A stretch of DNA of 64,000 nucleotides from SZUA-309 sp050185825 (GTDB taxonomy: Bacteria > Pseudomonadota > Gammaproteobacteria > Pseudomonadales > Azotimanducaceae): the NCBI GenBank assembly GCA_050185825.1, contig JBFWZA010000015.1, forward strand, positions 1 to 64,000, given 5' to 3'. The translations under genes were made by a program, and so were the position numbers. The notes beneath the pieces are model-generated. The model worked only from the letters and a program-made list of their open reading frames with translations. It was not told the DNA's origin and did not search any database. This document shows positions 17,111 to 25,847 of the stretch, piece after piece (positions within the stretch are counted from its first letter, which is position 1; each line of letters opens with the position of its first letter).

Positions 17111-17865
17111 GACGTCAGGTTCTTGCCGATTGCCTTGTCGAGTGCGCTCCTGAGCCGGCGGGCGAGCCCACCCGCCCAGCGGCGGATGTCCCCCATGATC
17201 GTCACGGAATTGGCAGGCGTGGCGAACCCGCCACGGGTGTTGAGGGTGTCCACCTCCCGGCGTTCGGCGACGAGCGCAACCACGTTGCCGGACCGCGCTT
17301 CGATCAGCTCCATAACGAAGGTGGCGGCGCCGACGCTGGACAGGTAGATGTCGGAGCGTCCGATGTACTCCGGCGGTACGCGCGAAATGATATCGAGCAG
17401 CGCGCCGCGCAGGATCAGCGTGGTGCTGTCCACGGCATCGATGTCGTTGATGACGGTGAAAGTCTTCGCCTTCCCGAACTCCTTCGCGAAGGACTCCCGA
17501 ATGATCTCTTCGAACTTCTTCCGGTCTTCCTCGCTGATGCCGAACTCCTCGTTGCGGGTGCTCATCACCGTGGAGCGGGTTCGCTTGGCAGGACCGACGT
17601 CGCGGTACTGAAACTGGCCTGCCCAGAAGTACACCTTGTCGAACTGTCCGAAGTTGACGCCCGGCAGCAGCCAGGTCTCCTGGAACGCACCATCCTCCTT
17701 GACCAGCTCCGCGTAGCGATCCTCGGCGCCGCTCTCTTCCTGCGCAGGCTGTGCAGCATCGGCCGCGGTTTCGGCGGACTCCGTCGCAGCCTGTTCCGCG
17801 CCCGTCACCACGAGGGCAACGAGCACGGCCGCAATCCCTGCTCCCAGCGTGAACCATTTTTTCAT
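17107..17865 (-). CDS. DUF3313-like exported protein
   Basis: A 252-aa exported protein with a hydrophobic signal segment (FTLGAGIAAVLVALVVTGA) and then an acidic, Ala-rich linker (about residues 24-50). The folded part (VNFGQFDKVYFWAGQFQYRDVG, then a KKFEEIIRESFAKEFGKAKTF helix and TLILRGALLDIISRVPPEYIGR) resembles DUF3313 proteins, which are mostly envelope lipoproteins of unknown role; here no lipobox Cys is seen. It is translationally coupled to the DUF3365 haem protein. A duplicated ribosome-binding-site/start segment lies directly upstream and creates a 7-codon upstream frame. Confidence 0.75.
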   Translation of the reverse strand: MKKWFTLGAGIAAVLVALVVTGAEQAATESAETAADAAQPAQEESGAEDRYAELVKEDGAFQETWLLPGVNFGQFDKVYFWAGQFQYRDVGPAKRTRSTVMSTRNEEFGISEEDRKKFEEIIRESFAKEFGKAKTFTVINDIDAVDSTTLILRGALLDIISRVPPEYIGRSDIYLSSVGAATFVMELIEARSGNVVALVAERREVDTLNTRGGFATPANSVTIMGDIRRWAGGLARRLRSALDKAIGKNLTS

Positions 17866-17895
17866 GTGAACTCCCTGCTTCTCATGTGAACTCCC
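17862..17895 (-). repeat. Duplicated RBS/start segment forming a 7-codon upstream ORF
   Basis: The 14-bp string TCATGTGAACTCCC occurs at 17862-17875 and again at 17882-17895, a 20-bp offset. On the minus strand each copy reads GGGAG-TTCAC-ATG, a ribosome-binding site plus start codon. The upstream copy (ATG at 17885) starts MRSREFT and stops at a TGA that overlaps the real start ATG at 17865 (ATGA). It may act as a small coupled leader ORF, or it may simply be a recent duplication. Confidence 0.6.
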
Positions 17896-18170
17896 GGCGT
17901 CGATCCGATCGCTGCAGATGGTACCCGCTTCGCGGACGCCGACGAAGCCCGGATGCTGTGCCGGCTCCGCGTGCCGTCACTGCCGCTGTCCGACAACGCT
18001 CCGTGTCGTCGGTCACAGAAATCCGATCTCCTTACATTCGGGTCAATTCTGTCGAGTCCCTCACGGCGAACACATCGGATAGCCGGGGATACTTGAGCCG
18101 TTCTTACGTTATGCGGCACCGAACCCACCGCTGTGCCGCTGCAGTTGACAATAAGAGCGGAGAGACGACC
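17896..18170. other. Intergenic region between divergent DUF3313-like and Ig-repeat lipoprotein genes
   Basis: About 275 bp separate the duplicated start segment of the minus-strand gene from the GTG chosen for the lipoprotein. I see no RNA gene, repeat or convincing gene here. A TTGACA at 18145-18150 is too close to the start codon to serve as a -35 box for it. The plus-strand frame is open across most of the stretch, but its translation (rich in Arg, Ser and Pro) has no signal peptide or homology. Confidence 0.4.
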
Positions 18171-21086
18171 GTGGGACCAAAGAGAGAGGGACGGCCCCCC
18201 ATAGGGACATGGGGCGGCCGCGAGGCCTGCCTTTGCGCAGCATTTATCCTGCTCGCCGCCTGCACGGGCAGCAGCAGCCGGGAGTACACCGAAAGCGAGG
18301 GACTGATCCTTTCGGGTAGCGTCGGAGATGGCCCCATCGTCGGAGCGGACCTCCTGGTGGAAGACGCCACCGGCGAGATCGTTCTCACCGGCACCAGCGA
18401 CGAGAGCGCGAGTTACGAGATTCAGATCCCCGACGGCACGCCGCTGCCCGTGATGCTGCGCGTTTCCGGGGGCACCGACCTGGTCACGGGTCGCCCCGCG
18501 GACTTCGAGCTGATCGGCGCGACCTTCGAGTCCGGCCCGGTGATCCTCAACGCATCTCCCTACACGACGCTCGCGGTGCGGACCGCCCAGTGCATGGGGG
18601 AGCTGACACCGGACAACCTGAGTGAAGCCTGGGAACTGATCGCCGCCACCATGGACCTGGGCTGGGACAGATCGCGCATCGGGAGTCCCATGGACGAACC
18701 GGTGGCGGAGCAGAACATCGGCACGGTTCTGCTTTCCAACGAAGCCCTCGGCGAGGTGGTGCGGCGAACGTCGGCCGCACTTGCTGCCACGGCCACACCG
18801 CCGGACAACGATCAGGTGCTCGAGCAGATCGCCTGCGATCTGGCTGACGGACGGCTGGACGGGCTCGGCCCGCGCTCCGATCTGCGTACCACGCTGACGG
18901 CACAGGCCACCGCCGCAGCGGTACGGGTGGAAGTCATCAGCGGCACGCTGCAGGTGGACGGGCAGGATGCCGTCGCCCGGCTCGACGACGCGCTGCAGGC
19001 GGTGTTGCCCGGCTCCGCGCAGAGCGTGATGACCGTTGCACCCACGGAAACCCTGATCGAGCAGACACAGGACACGCTGGGGGTGCTGCAGTTGCTCGAC
19101 CGGAGCGAGCTCCTCGAGCTGGCTCTGGCTCTCGAGGACGCGACGCCGAATACCGCCCGCGGTCAGCTGCAGTCCGTGTTGACCGCGACGCACCAGAATA
19201 CGCTCGCCGACCTCCCGGAAACGGTCGCGCTGGCCGACGATAGCCGGATTGCCGAGCTGGCGGCACGCCAGTCGGAACCGGCGTGGGACCCCCTGCTGTC
19301 CTTTGCCGCTGACGATACGAGCGTGACCAGCGGTTCGACCACCCGGCTCAGCTGGGCAACCACCGATGCGGAGCGGTGTCTGGCCGACGGCGGCTGGAGC
19401 GGCGAGCAGAGCCTGACGGGTTCCGTGGAAACCGCGCCGCTGACCGCGCCGACCGAGTTCGTGCTGAGCTGTTCCGGCCGCGGCGGCGTGGTCACCGGGC
19501 GCGTGTTCGTCAACGTGACGGCACCCCCTGCGCCCGCGCCGAGTCCCGCCCCGGCACCGGACCCGACGCCCGAGCCCGAACCCACACCGCAGCCGGATCC
19601 CGCACCGCAGCCGGATCCTGAACCCGCGCCGGCCCCCACCCTCACCCTCGGCGCCGATCGGACCACGGTCGACGCCGGCGAGAGCGTGACGCTGTCTTGG
19701 ATGGCGGGGAACGCCTCGAGCTGCACCGCCTCCGGCGGCTGGTCCGGATCGCGGCCGGTCTCCGGCAGCCTGAGCGTCGGGCCTCTCACCTCGGACGTGA
19801 CGTTCACCCTGAGCTGCACCGGCCCGGGAGGGCAGATCGGCGCCAGCCGGGCCATCACCGTGATCCAGCCGGCGCCGGCACCGGTGGTCGACCTCAACGC
19901 CGCACCGCTCAACATCAACCGGGGATCCAGCACCACGCTGAGCTGGTCGACGGGCAACGCCACCACCTGCACGGCGTCCGGCGGCTGGAGCGGCAGCCGG
20001 AGCACGTCCGGCACCCAGTCGCTGTCGCCCACCGCCAACACCACCTACCGCCTGACCTGCACCGGTCCGGGCGGCAGCGGCACGGACACCGTGACCGTGA
20101 CGGTGCAAACGCCCGCACCGACACTCACGCTGACGGCATCGCCGGGCACCATCACCGAAGGCGAGTCGGTGACGCTCTCCTGGTCCGGTACGGACACCAC
20201 GAGCTGCACGGCCTCCGGTGGCTGGTCCGGCAGCCGCGGCACCAGCGGCTCGCTCAACCTGACGCCTGCACAGACCACCACCTACAACCTGAGCTGCTCG
20301 GGCAGCGGCGGCAGCATCAGCCGGTCGGTCACCGTGCAGGTGAACGCGGCGCCGGCGGATCCGCCGTCGGTGACCCTGAACCTGGCCAGCGGCACCATCG
20401 ACGCCGGTGGCTCGACGACCCTCTCCTGGACCGCCACCAATGCCTCGGCGTGCACGGCGTCCGGCGGCTGGAGCGGCACGCGGGCCGTGAGCGGCAGCAC
20501 CACCGTGTCGCCGTCGGCCACCACGACCTACCAGCTCACCTGCACAGGCGACGGCGGTTCGCGCACGGCAAGCGCCACGCTGAACGTCAATGCCCAGGCG
20601 CCCACGCTCTCCTTCAGCGCGTCGTCGCAGACCGTCAACGCCGGGGGCAGCGTAACGCTGAGCTGGTCCTCGAGCAACGCCACGGCCTGCACGGCCGGAG
20701 GCGCCTGGTCGGGCAGCCGGTCGACAAGCGGCTCCCAGCAGGTGGGGCCCATCAATGCGGCCAGCACCTTCTCGCTGACCTGCAGCGGCCCCGGTGGCAA
20801 CGTGATGCAGATGCTCAACGTCGACGCCGTGGGCCCCGTGAGCCTGAGCTGGGTGGCACCCACCGAGAACGTGGACGGCACCACGCTCAACGACCTGGCC
20901 GGCTACCGGATCTACTACGGCACCGAGTCACGGGCCTACGGCAACATGGTGGACGTACCGTCGGCCGGGGCGACGAGCCACACGCTCAACCTGGCCTCCG
21001 GCGACTACTACGTGGCCATGACCGCGCTCGACGCGCAGGGTAACGAGAGTGCCTACTCGAACGAGGTGCTGAAAACGCGACCCTGA
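18171..21086 (+). CDS. Large surface lipoprotein with six Ig-like repeats and a C-terminal fibronectin type III domain
   Basis: A 971-aa predicted outer-membrane lipoprotein. The GTG at 18171 has GGAGAG upstream and gives a signal peptide with lipobox LLAAC. An N-terminal carboxypeptidase-regulatory-like fold (LSGSVGDGPIVGADLLVEDATGEI) is followed by a helical region of about 250 residues, then a first, diverged Ig-like repeat, a Pro-Xaa linker (about residues 453-485; PAPDPTPEPEPTPQPDP) and five close repeats of about 80 aa. Each repeat has two Cys (CTASGGWSGSR; LTCTGPGG) and the strand TTLSW. The end is a fibronectin type III-like domain (PVSLSWVAPTENVDG, DLAGYRIYYG, YYVAMTALDAQGNES). This points to cell-surface adhesion or carbohydrate binding; the ligand is unknown. 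The repeat number may vary between strains. Confidence 0.83.
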   Translation: MGPKREGRPPIGTWGGREACLCAAFILLAACTGSSSREYTESEGLILSGSVGDGPIVGADLLVEDATGEIVLTGTSDESASYEIQIPDGTPLPVMLRVSGGTDLVTGRPADFELIGATFESGPVILNASPYTTLAVRTAQCMGELTPDNLSEAWELIAATMDLGWDRSRIGSPMDEPVAEQNIGTVLLSNEALGEVVRRTSAALAATATPPDNDQVLEQIACDLADGRLDGLGPRSDLRTTLTAQATAAAVRVEVISGTLQVDGQDAVARLDDALQAVLPGSAQSVMTVAPTETLIEQTQDTLGVLQLLDRSELLELALALEDATPNTARGQLQSVLTATHQNTLADLPETVALADDSRIAELAARQSEPAWDPLLSFAADDTSVTSGSTTRLSWATTDAERCLADGGWSGEQSLTGSVETAPLTAPTEFVLSCSGRGGVVTGRVFVNVTAPPAPAPSPAPAPDPTPEPEPTPQPDPAPQPDPEPAPAPTLTLGADRTTVDAGESVTLSWMAGNASSCTASGGWSGSRPVSGSLSVGPLTSDVTFTLSCTGPGGQIGASRAITVIQPAPAPVVDLNAAPLNINRGSSTTLSWSTGNATTCTASGGWSGSRSTSGTQSLSPTANTTYRLTCTGPGGSGTDTVTVTVQTPAPTLTLTASPGTITEGESVTLSWSGTDTTSCTASGGWSGSRGTSGSLNLTPAQTTTYNLSCSGSGGSISRSVTVQVNAAPADPPSVTLNLASGTIDAGGSTTLSWTATNASACTASGGWSGTRAVSGSTTVSPSATTTYQLTCTGDGGSRTASATLNVNAQAPTLSFSASSQTVNAGGSVTLSWSSSNATACTAGGAWSGSRSTSGSQQVGPINAASTFSLTCSGPGGNVMQMLNVDAVGPVSLSWVAPTENVDGTTLNDLAGYRIYYGTESRAYGNMVDVPSAGATSHTLNLASGDYYVAMTALDAQGNESAYSNEVLKTRP
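19290..20835 (+). repeat. Coding repeats: six Ig-like modules of about 230-250 bp
   Basis: Modules start near 19290, 19636, 19888, 20113, 20370 and 20601. Each encodes (S/T)xTLSW, CTASGGWSGSR or a close variant, a T/S-rich strand and L(T/S)CxGxGG. The first is the most diverged and is separated from the rest by a proline-rich linker at about 19527-19635. The nucleotide identity of the CTASGGWSG segments is high, which suggests ongoing duplication or gene conversion. Confidence 0.85.
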
Positions 21087-21168
21087 CGCGAGCCGGCAGC
21101 CTGCGGCTGGCCGGCCCGGGCACTGCCTGATAGATTGCCGCTCTGTTCCGGAGCGGCAATCGGTTCGC

Positions 21169-22626
21169 ATGCCTGCAACGATTCGACAGCAGACGCGCGC
21201 GCTGGCCGTCGTGCTCGCCGGCGCGCTCTGCCTGAACGCGATGGCCGCCCAAGCCGTCGAGCCCATCAGCGATCCCCTTCCCGAATCCATTCTTCCAGGT
21301 GACATCGTCCTGCGCGCCACGGCGCTGGTGCGCGCACCGAAGACCACGGACAGCGGCACGCGCGGGGCCAACGATGCCTGGGCGCGGATCCAGTCCCTGG
21401 CACCCATTCCGGGCAGCGCCGAGCGGCTGGTGTTCAACGACACACGCGGGCTGCTCTACCTGACGGATACCCGCGGTGCCGAGCCCACCGTCTACCTGGA
21501 TCTGCGCCAGTACGGCGGCTTCGGATTCGACGACGCCATGTTTCCCAACGAATCCGGCCTGGCCGGGTTCGCCTTCCATCCGGATTTCGCGCGCCCCGGG
21601 CGCCCGGGCTACGGGAAGCTGTACACCGCCTACTCGGCCCGCTCGGACACCGGCACCGCCGACTACCTGGACGACGACGCGGCAAGCCACGAGAGCGTGA
21701 TCCGCGAGTGGACCACCACGGATCCGGGCGCCTCGCGCTTCATCGGCGCCTCCCGGGAGGTCTTCCGCATCGGCCAGTTCGCACCCAACCACAACATCGG
21801 CACCCTCGCCTTCAACCCCACCGCGCAGCCTGGCGATGCGGAGTACGGCCTGCTCTATGCCTGCCTGGGCGATGGCGGCGCCGCCAACGACCCGAGGAAC
21901 TACGCGCAGTCGACGGCGGAGCCACTGGGGGCCATCATCCGCATCGATCCCCTCGGCGGCACCCATCCGGCCCGCTACGGCATTCCCGCCGACAACCCGT
22001 TCGCCGCCCTCCCGGCCTCCGACCGCCACCGCCACGCGGCGGAGATCTGGGCCTGGGGCCTGCGTCATCCCCAGCAGTTCTCCTGGGACGCGGAAACGGG
22101 ATGGATGTACATCGCCGACATCGGCCAGAACCAGGTGGAGGAGATCAATCTCGGGGTGCGCGGCGCCAACTACGGCTGGCGGCTGCGCGAAGGCACGTTC
22201 GCCACGGCCTGGGCCTACCCGGGCATGCAGCCCGGCCCGGTGTTTCCGCGACCGGCAGCGGACCCGGAGCCCTTCGTCTACCCGGTGGCCCAGTACGATC
22301 ACGACGAGGGCAGCGCCACGGGCGGCGGCTTCGTCTATCGTGGCCGCCGGATTCCGGAGCTTCGGGGCCTGTACGTCTTCTCCGACCTCGTCCGCGGCCG
22401 TCTTTTCTACATCGAAACCGAGGGGCTGACACCCGGCGAGCCGGCCGTCATCCGGGAGCTCGCCCTGCTCATCGACGGCAAGAGGCGCACGCTCCAGGCG
22501 GTGGCCGGCATCCCCGACACCTACGCGCCCGGCTTGCGGGTGGACCTGCGACTCGGCCAGGACGCAGCAGGCGAGCTCTACCTGCTCAGCAAATCCGATG
22601 GCTGGATCCGGCGTCTCGAAAACTGA
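21169..22626 (+). CDS. PQQ-dependent sugar dehydrogenase-like protein (soluble glucose/sorbosone dehydrogenase fold)
   Basis: A 485-aa exported protein. The signal peptide ends near NAMAAQAVEP. The six-bladed propeller of the soluble aldose sugar dehydrogenase family is indicated by GLAGFAFHPDF, FAPNHNIGTLAFNP, GLLYACLGDGGAANDPRNYAQ, GAIIRIDPLGG, IPADNPFA, IWAWGLRHPQQFSWD, MYIADIGQNQVEEINL and GANYGWRLREGTF. The His/Arg-containing PQQ pocket motifs (NHNIG; GLRHPQ) are present, but whether it binds PQQ cannot be proved from the sequence. It probably oxidises sugars or alcohols in the periplasm. It stands alone, 82 bp after the repeat lipoprotein; the ribosome-binding site at the chosen ATG is weak. 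Confidence 0.87.
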   Translation: MPATIRQQTRALAVVLAGALCLNAMAAQAVEPISDPLPESILPGDIVLRATALVRAPKTTDSGTRGANDAWARIQSLAPIPGSAERLVFNDTRGLLYLTDTRGAEPTVYLDLRQYGGFGFDDAMFPNESGLAGFAFHPDFARPGRPGYGKLYTAYSARSDTGTADYLDDDAASHESVIREWTTTDPGASRFIGASREVFRIGQFAPNHNIGTLAFNPTAQPGDAEYGLLYACLGDGGAANDPRNYAQSTAEPLGAIIRIDPLGGTHPARYGIPADNPFAALPASDRHRHAAEIWAWGLRHPQQFSWDAETGWMYIADIGQNQVEEINLGVRGANYGWRLREGTFATAWAYPGMQPGPVFPRPAADPEPFVYPVAQYDHDEGSATGGGFVYRGRRIPELRGLYVFSDLVRGRLFYIETEGLTPGEPAVIRELALLIDGKRRTLQAVAGIPDTYAPGLRVDLRLGQDAAGELYLLSKSDGWIRRLEN

Positions 22627-22651
22627 CAAACAGCTCAACGGGGAGGAAAAC

Positions 22652-23722
22652 ATGGATCTGGGCATCTGCGTCGCATCGCACATCGGCGACATCGACTACA
22701 TCGTCCGCGCGGAAGCGCTCGGGTACAGCCACGCCTGGCTCGCCGACTCACAGATGCTGTGGTCGGACTGCTATGCGACGCTGGCGCTCGCCGCCGTGCG
22801 CACCAGCCGTATCAGGCTCGGCACCGGGGTGGCCGTCAGCGGCACGCGGCCGGCGCCGGTCAACGCCGCCGGCATCGCCACCATCAACGCCCTGGCACCC
22901 GGGCGGACTTTCTTCGGTGTCGGTGCGGGTAACACGGCCCGGCGGGTGATGGGTCTGCCGCCACAGCGCATCCGCGAGTTCGAACGCTACCTCGAAATCC
23001 TGATCCCGCTGCTCAAGGGCGAGGAAGCAGAGTTCGAGCTCGACGGCGACGTGCACCCGATCCGGCACATCATGCCCGACAAGGGTTTCGTGAATTTCGC
23101 CGACCCCATCCCGCTCTACATCTCCGGATTCGGACCGAAGAGCCTGGCGCTGGCCGGACGCTACGGCGACGGCGCCGTGATCGGCGCGGCCCGCGACACC
23201 TCCATGGCCAGCATGTGGCACATGGTGGAGGCCGGCGCCCGCGACGCCGGCAGGACGCTCACCCCGGGAGAGAACTACTACACCACCGCCCTGACCACCA
23301 TGGTCGTGCTGGACGACGACGAGCCGCTCGACTCGCCGCGGGCGAAGTCCGAGTGCGGTGCCATGGCCATGGCCGCCGTGCACTATGCTTACGATCAGTA
23401 CCGGAATTTCGGCCATCAGCCGCCCAACCACCTGGCCGGCATCTGGGACGACTACACTGCCCTGCTCGAGTCGGTACCCGAGGAGCGCCGCCACCAGCGG
23501 ATCCATGCCGGGCACAACTGCTGGGTGCTGCCCGAGGAAGAACGGTTCCTCACCCCGGAAGTGCTCTCGGCCGCCTGCATGATCGGGCCGCGCGACACCC
23601 TCATCGAGCGCCTGCGTGGCCTCGAGGCCGGCGGCCTCAACCAGGTGATGATCCTGCCCAACTTCGATACCCGCTTCGACGTCATCGAGCGCGTCGGCCG
23701 GGACATCCTGCCGTACGTCTGA
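22652..23722 (+). CDS. LLM class flavin-dependent oxidoreductase
   Basis: A 356-aa bacterial-luciferase-like monooxygenase/oxidoreductase (TIM barrel, FMN or F420). Typical elements are MDLGICVASHIGDIDYIVRAEALGYSHAWLADS at the N-terminus, IRLGTGVAVSGTRPAPVNAAGIATINALAPGR, FFGVGAGNTA and IPLYISGFGPKSLALAGRYGDGAVIG. The ATG at 22652 is fixed by GGGGAGGAAAAC just upstream. It follows the sugar dehydrogenase by 25 bp and may share its transcript. The substrate and the choice of FMN or F420 are not evident. Confidence 0.9.
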   Translation: MDLGICVASHIGDIDYIVRAEALGYSHAWLADSQMLWSDCYATLALAAVRTSRIRLGTGVAVSGTRPAPVNAAGIATINALAPGRTFFGVGAGNTARRVMGLPPQRIREFERYLEILIPLLKGEEAEFELDGDVHPIRHIMPDKGFVNFADPIPLYISGFGPKSLALAGRYGDGAVIGAARDTSMASMWHMVEAGARDAGRTLTPGENYYTTALTTMVVLDDDEPLDSPRAKSECGAMAMAAVHYAYDQYRNFGHQPPNHLAGIWDDYTALLESVPEERRHQRIHAGHNCWVLPEEERFLTPEVLSAACMIGPRDTLIERLRGLEAGGLNQVMILPNFDTRFDVIERVGRDILPYV

Positions 23723-23856
23723 GCCGGCGGGCCGCACCACTGCCCACGGCCGGAACCAGGTCTCAGTAACCGGGCGTCACGGCAGGCACAATCGACGTTC
23801 GCAGCGCAGACGGACAGGCGAGCACGCGTGTCCGTTCCGACGCTGCCGGAATCGAC

Positions 23857-24402
23857 ATGGCCAGAACCCTGATCTTCATCGTCTGCGGCATCATCGCCTG
23901 GTGGGTGTTTTCCACACCGGACAGCGACGCCGTCGTGCTGCCGGACGGTTCCTATCAGTTTCCCGGATTCACGATCAGCAATCCGGAAGCCTTCGAGCTC
24001 GAGGCGCGGGTCCTGTCCCGGGAGGACTACCGGCTGGATGCCGGTGCGACGCTCTCCCCCACGGACCTGGCGCTCGGCTGGGGCGAGATGGCCGACGAGG
24101 CGGTGTTCACCCGCATCGACATCAGCCAGGGCGGACGCTGGTACCGCTGGCGGTCCGACGACTACCCGATTCCCAAGTCCCGGATCATCGCCCAGAGCGC
24201 CAACATGCACATGGTTCCGGCCAACGAGCTGGTCGCCCGGGAGCTCGAGCGGGTGAAACGGCACGACATGATCCGCCTCACGGGGAAGCTGGTGGACATC
24301 TACGGTGAGAACGGCTGGCGCTGGCGCTCGTCCCGATCCCGTACCGACACCGGCAACGGTTCCTGCGAGCTGCTGCTGCTCGAACGTATCGTCTGGCTCT
24401 GA
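23857..24402 (+). CDS. Hypothetical membrane-anchored protein
   Basis: A 181-aa protein that I do not recognise. Residues 3-19 form one N-terminal membrane helix (TLIFIVCGIIAWWVFST). The rest is soluble and probably periplasmic, with VLSREDYRLDAGATLSPTDLALGWGEMADEAVF, NMHMVPANELVARELERVKRHDMIRLTGKLVDIYG and RTDTGNGSCELLLLERI. The end, with a beta-strand RLTGKLVDIYG, looks like an OB-fold-like or DUF-type domain seen in small envelope proteins. It stands between the flavin oxidoreductase and the MFS gene. Codon use matches its neighbours, so I think it is real. Confidence 0.7.
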   Translation: MARTLIFIVCGIIAWWVFSTPDSDAVVLPDGSYQFPGFTISNPEAFELEARVLSREDYRLDAGATLSPTDLALGWGEMADEAVFTRIDISQGGRWYRWRSDDYPIPKSRIIAQSANMHMVPANELVARELERVKRHDMIRLTGKLVDIYGENGWRWRSSRSRTDTGNGSCELLLLERIVWL

Positions 24403-24441
24403 CCCGTCGACCCGCATCGGCCGGCTCAGCCGCTCGCTGGA

Positions 24442-24469
24442 AGCCGCCGGCTGGCAGCCGCCGGCTGGC
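24442..24469. repeat. Two tandem copies of a 14-bp GC-rich unit
   Basis: AGCCGCCGGCTGGC is present twice in a row (24442-24455 and 24456-24469), with a further partial copy (AGC) after it. Each unit contains the self-complementary GCCGGC, so the segment can fold. It lies 56 bp before the GTG start of the MFS gene, so it could affect transcription from there. Confidence 0.65.
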
Positions 24470-24524
24470 AGCAGGTTGGCGAGATGCGTATGCTCGACAG
24501 GCAATCGAGGGGTAGGGAGACAAC

Positions 24525-25826
24525 GTGGAAGACCGTCTGAAGGTCGGTGCCGGCAGCTACGCCTTTCTCAGCTTTCTCACCCTGCTCAACGTGATGAACT
24601 TCGTGGACCGGCAGCTCCTCGCCAGCTTCGCCAATTTCATCGTCCCCGATCTCGGTCTCACCAACACCCAGTTCGGGCTGCTCACCGGGCTCTTCTTCCT
24701 GTTCTTCTATTCCGTCGCGGGGCTCTTCATGGGCGCGCTCGCCGACACCACCAACCGCACCCGGCTGATCGCCGTCGGGCTCGCCGCCTGGAGCGGGCTC
24801 ACGGCGCTGTCGGGCGCCGCGAAGGGATTCGTCAGCCTGGCCATCCCGCGCATGTTCATCGGCGTCGGCGAATCCATCATGACGCCCACGGCCATGTCGC
24901 TCATCGCGGACCGATTCCCGGCACATCGCCTCGGCTTCGCCTCGGGTTTCTACTACATGGGCGTCCCCATCGGTGTCGGTGCCAGCCTGCTGGTGGTGGG
25001 TTATCTCGGGCCGGCCATCGGCTGGCGTAACTGCTTCTACCTGCTTGGCGCCATCGGCGTGATTTTCGCCGTCGCCATGTGGTTCATGCCCGAGACACCC
25101 CGCCAGCATCTGCTCGGCGCGCCGGCCGGAGCTCCCCGTCAGTCGTTCGCCGACATTCCCCGCACCCTGATCATGGCGCTGAAGACGTCACCCGCCCTGC
25201 TGATGACCATCAGCGGCGGTGTGGCATTCCACTTCATCCTGGGTGCGGCCACCTTCGACCAGCTCTGGTACGTGCAGGAGCGGGGTTTCGAGCGCGCCGA
25301 GATCGCCCAGATCACCGGCTGGATCGGCATCGTGGCCGGACTGCTCGGCAACCTGTTCGGCGGCATCGGCGGCGACTGGTTCTTCCGGCGCACGGGGCTC
25401 GGCCGGCCCATGTTCCTGTTCTGGATCATGCTGGTGCTGGCGCCTTTCAGCATCGCCTACCGGCTCGTGCCGCCGGACACGGCATGGTTCTGGCTGGGCG
25501 TGTTCATCGGCTTCTTCCAGCTCGGTTGCTTCTACGGCCCCACCTTCTCCACGGTCCAGGAGCTGGTGCCGCCGCAGATCCGCGCCACGGTGGTGGCGCT
25601 CTACATCCTGCTCCTGAACATGGCCGGTGTGGCCATCGGGGTCAGCACGGCAGGCGTCTACGTGGACTGGCTGATCGATCGCGGTCACGAAGCCCCCTAC
25701 ACGTCGGCGCTGCTGTGGTTCACGGTCATCTCACTGTCGGCGATCCCCCTGTTCTTCATGGCAGGGCGCCGGTTCGAACGGGACAGAGCCCGGCTGTTCC
25801 AGGCAGTCGAGGCACAAGCCGCCTGA
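24525..25826 (+). CDS. MFS transporter (Spinster-like)
   Basis: A 12-helix MFS protein of 433 aa. TM1 carries NVMNFVDRQLLASFANFIVPDLGLTNTQFGLLTGLFF, the spinster-like signature, and TM4-5 have IPRMFIGVGESIMTPTAMSLIADRFPAHR. It starts with GTG, preceded by GGGAG at a good distance. The PLP decarboxylase gene follows after 21 bp, so the two are likely co-transcribed and may serve the same amino compound. It is related in sequence type to the transporter at 11175-12524 but is a separate paralogue. Confidence 0.9.
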   Translation: MEDRLKVGAGSYAFLSFLTLLNVMNFVDRQLLASFANFIVPDLGLTNTQFGLLTGLFFLFFYSVAGLFMGALADTTNRTRLIAVGLAAWSGLTALSGAAKGFVSLAIPRMFIGVGESIMTPTAMSLIADRFPAHRLGFASGFYYMGVPIGVGASLLVVGYLGPAIGWRNCFYLLGAIGVIFAVAMWFMPETPRQHLLGAPAGAPRQSFADIPRTLIMALKTSPALLMTISGGVAFHFILGAATFDQLWYVQERGFERAEIAQITGWIGIVAGLLGNLFGGIGGDWFFRRTGLGRPMFLFWIMLVLAPFSIAYRLVPPDTAWFWLGVFIGFFQLGCFYGPTFSTVQELVPPQIRATVVALYILLLNMAGVAIGVSTAGVYVDWLIDRGHEAPYTSALLWFTVISLSAIPLFFMAGRRFERDRARLFQAVEAQAA

Positions 25827-25847
25827 GCGCGGCAGGAAGGGGCAAAC

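Noticed and set aside
18145..18150. TTGACA as a -35 box for the repeat lipoprotein
   Set aside because: It is only about 20 bp before the GTG start, so a -10 and transcript start would lie inside the coding region.
17862..20108. Very long minus-strand frame (748 codons) across the Ig-repeat lipoprotein
   Set aside because: It is the mirror of the repeat gene; its residues are Arg/Gly/Pro-rich with no domain, and the plus strand has a lipobox and repeats. Only its last 7 codons (17862-17885) are of interest as a leader ORF.
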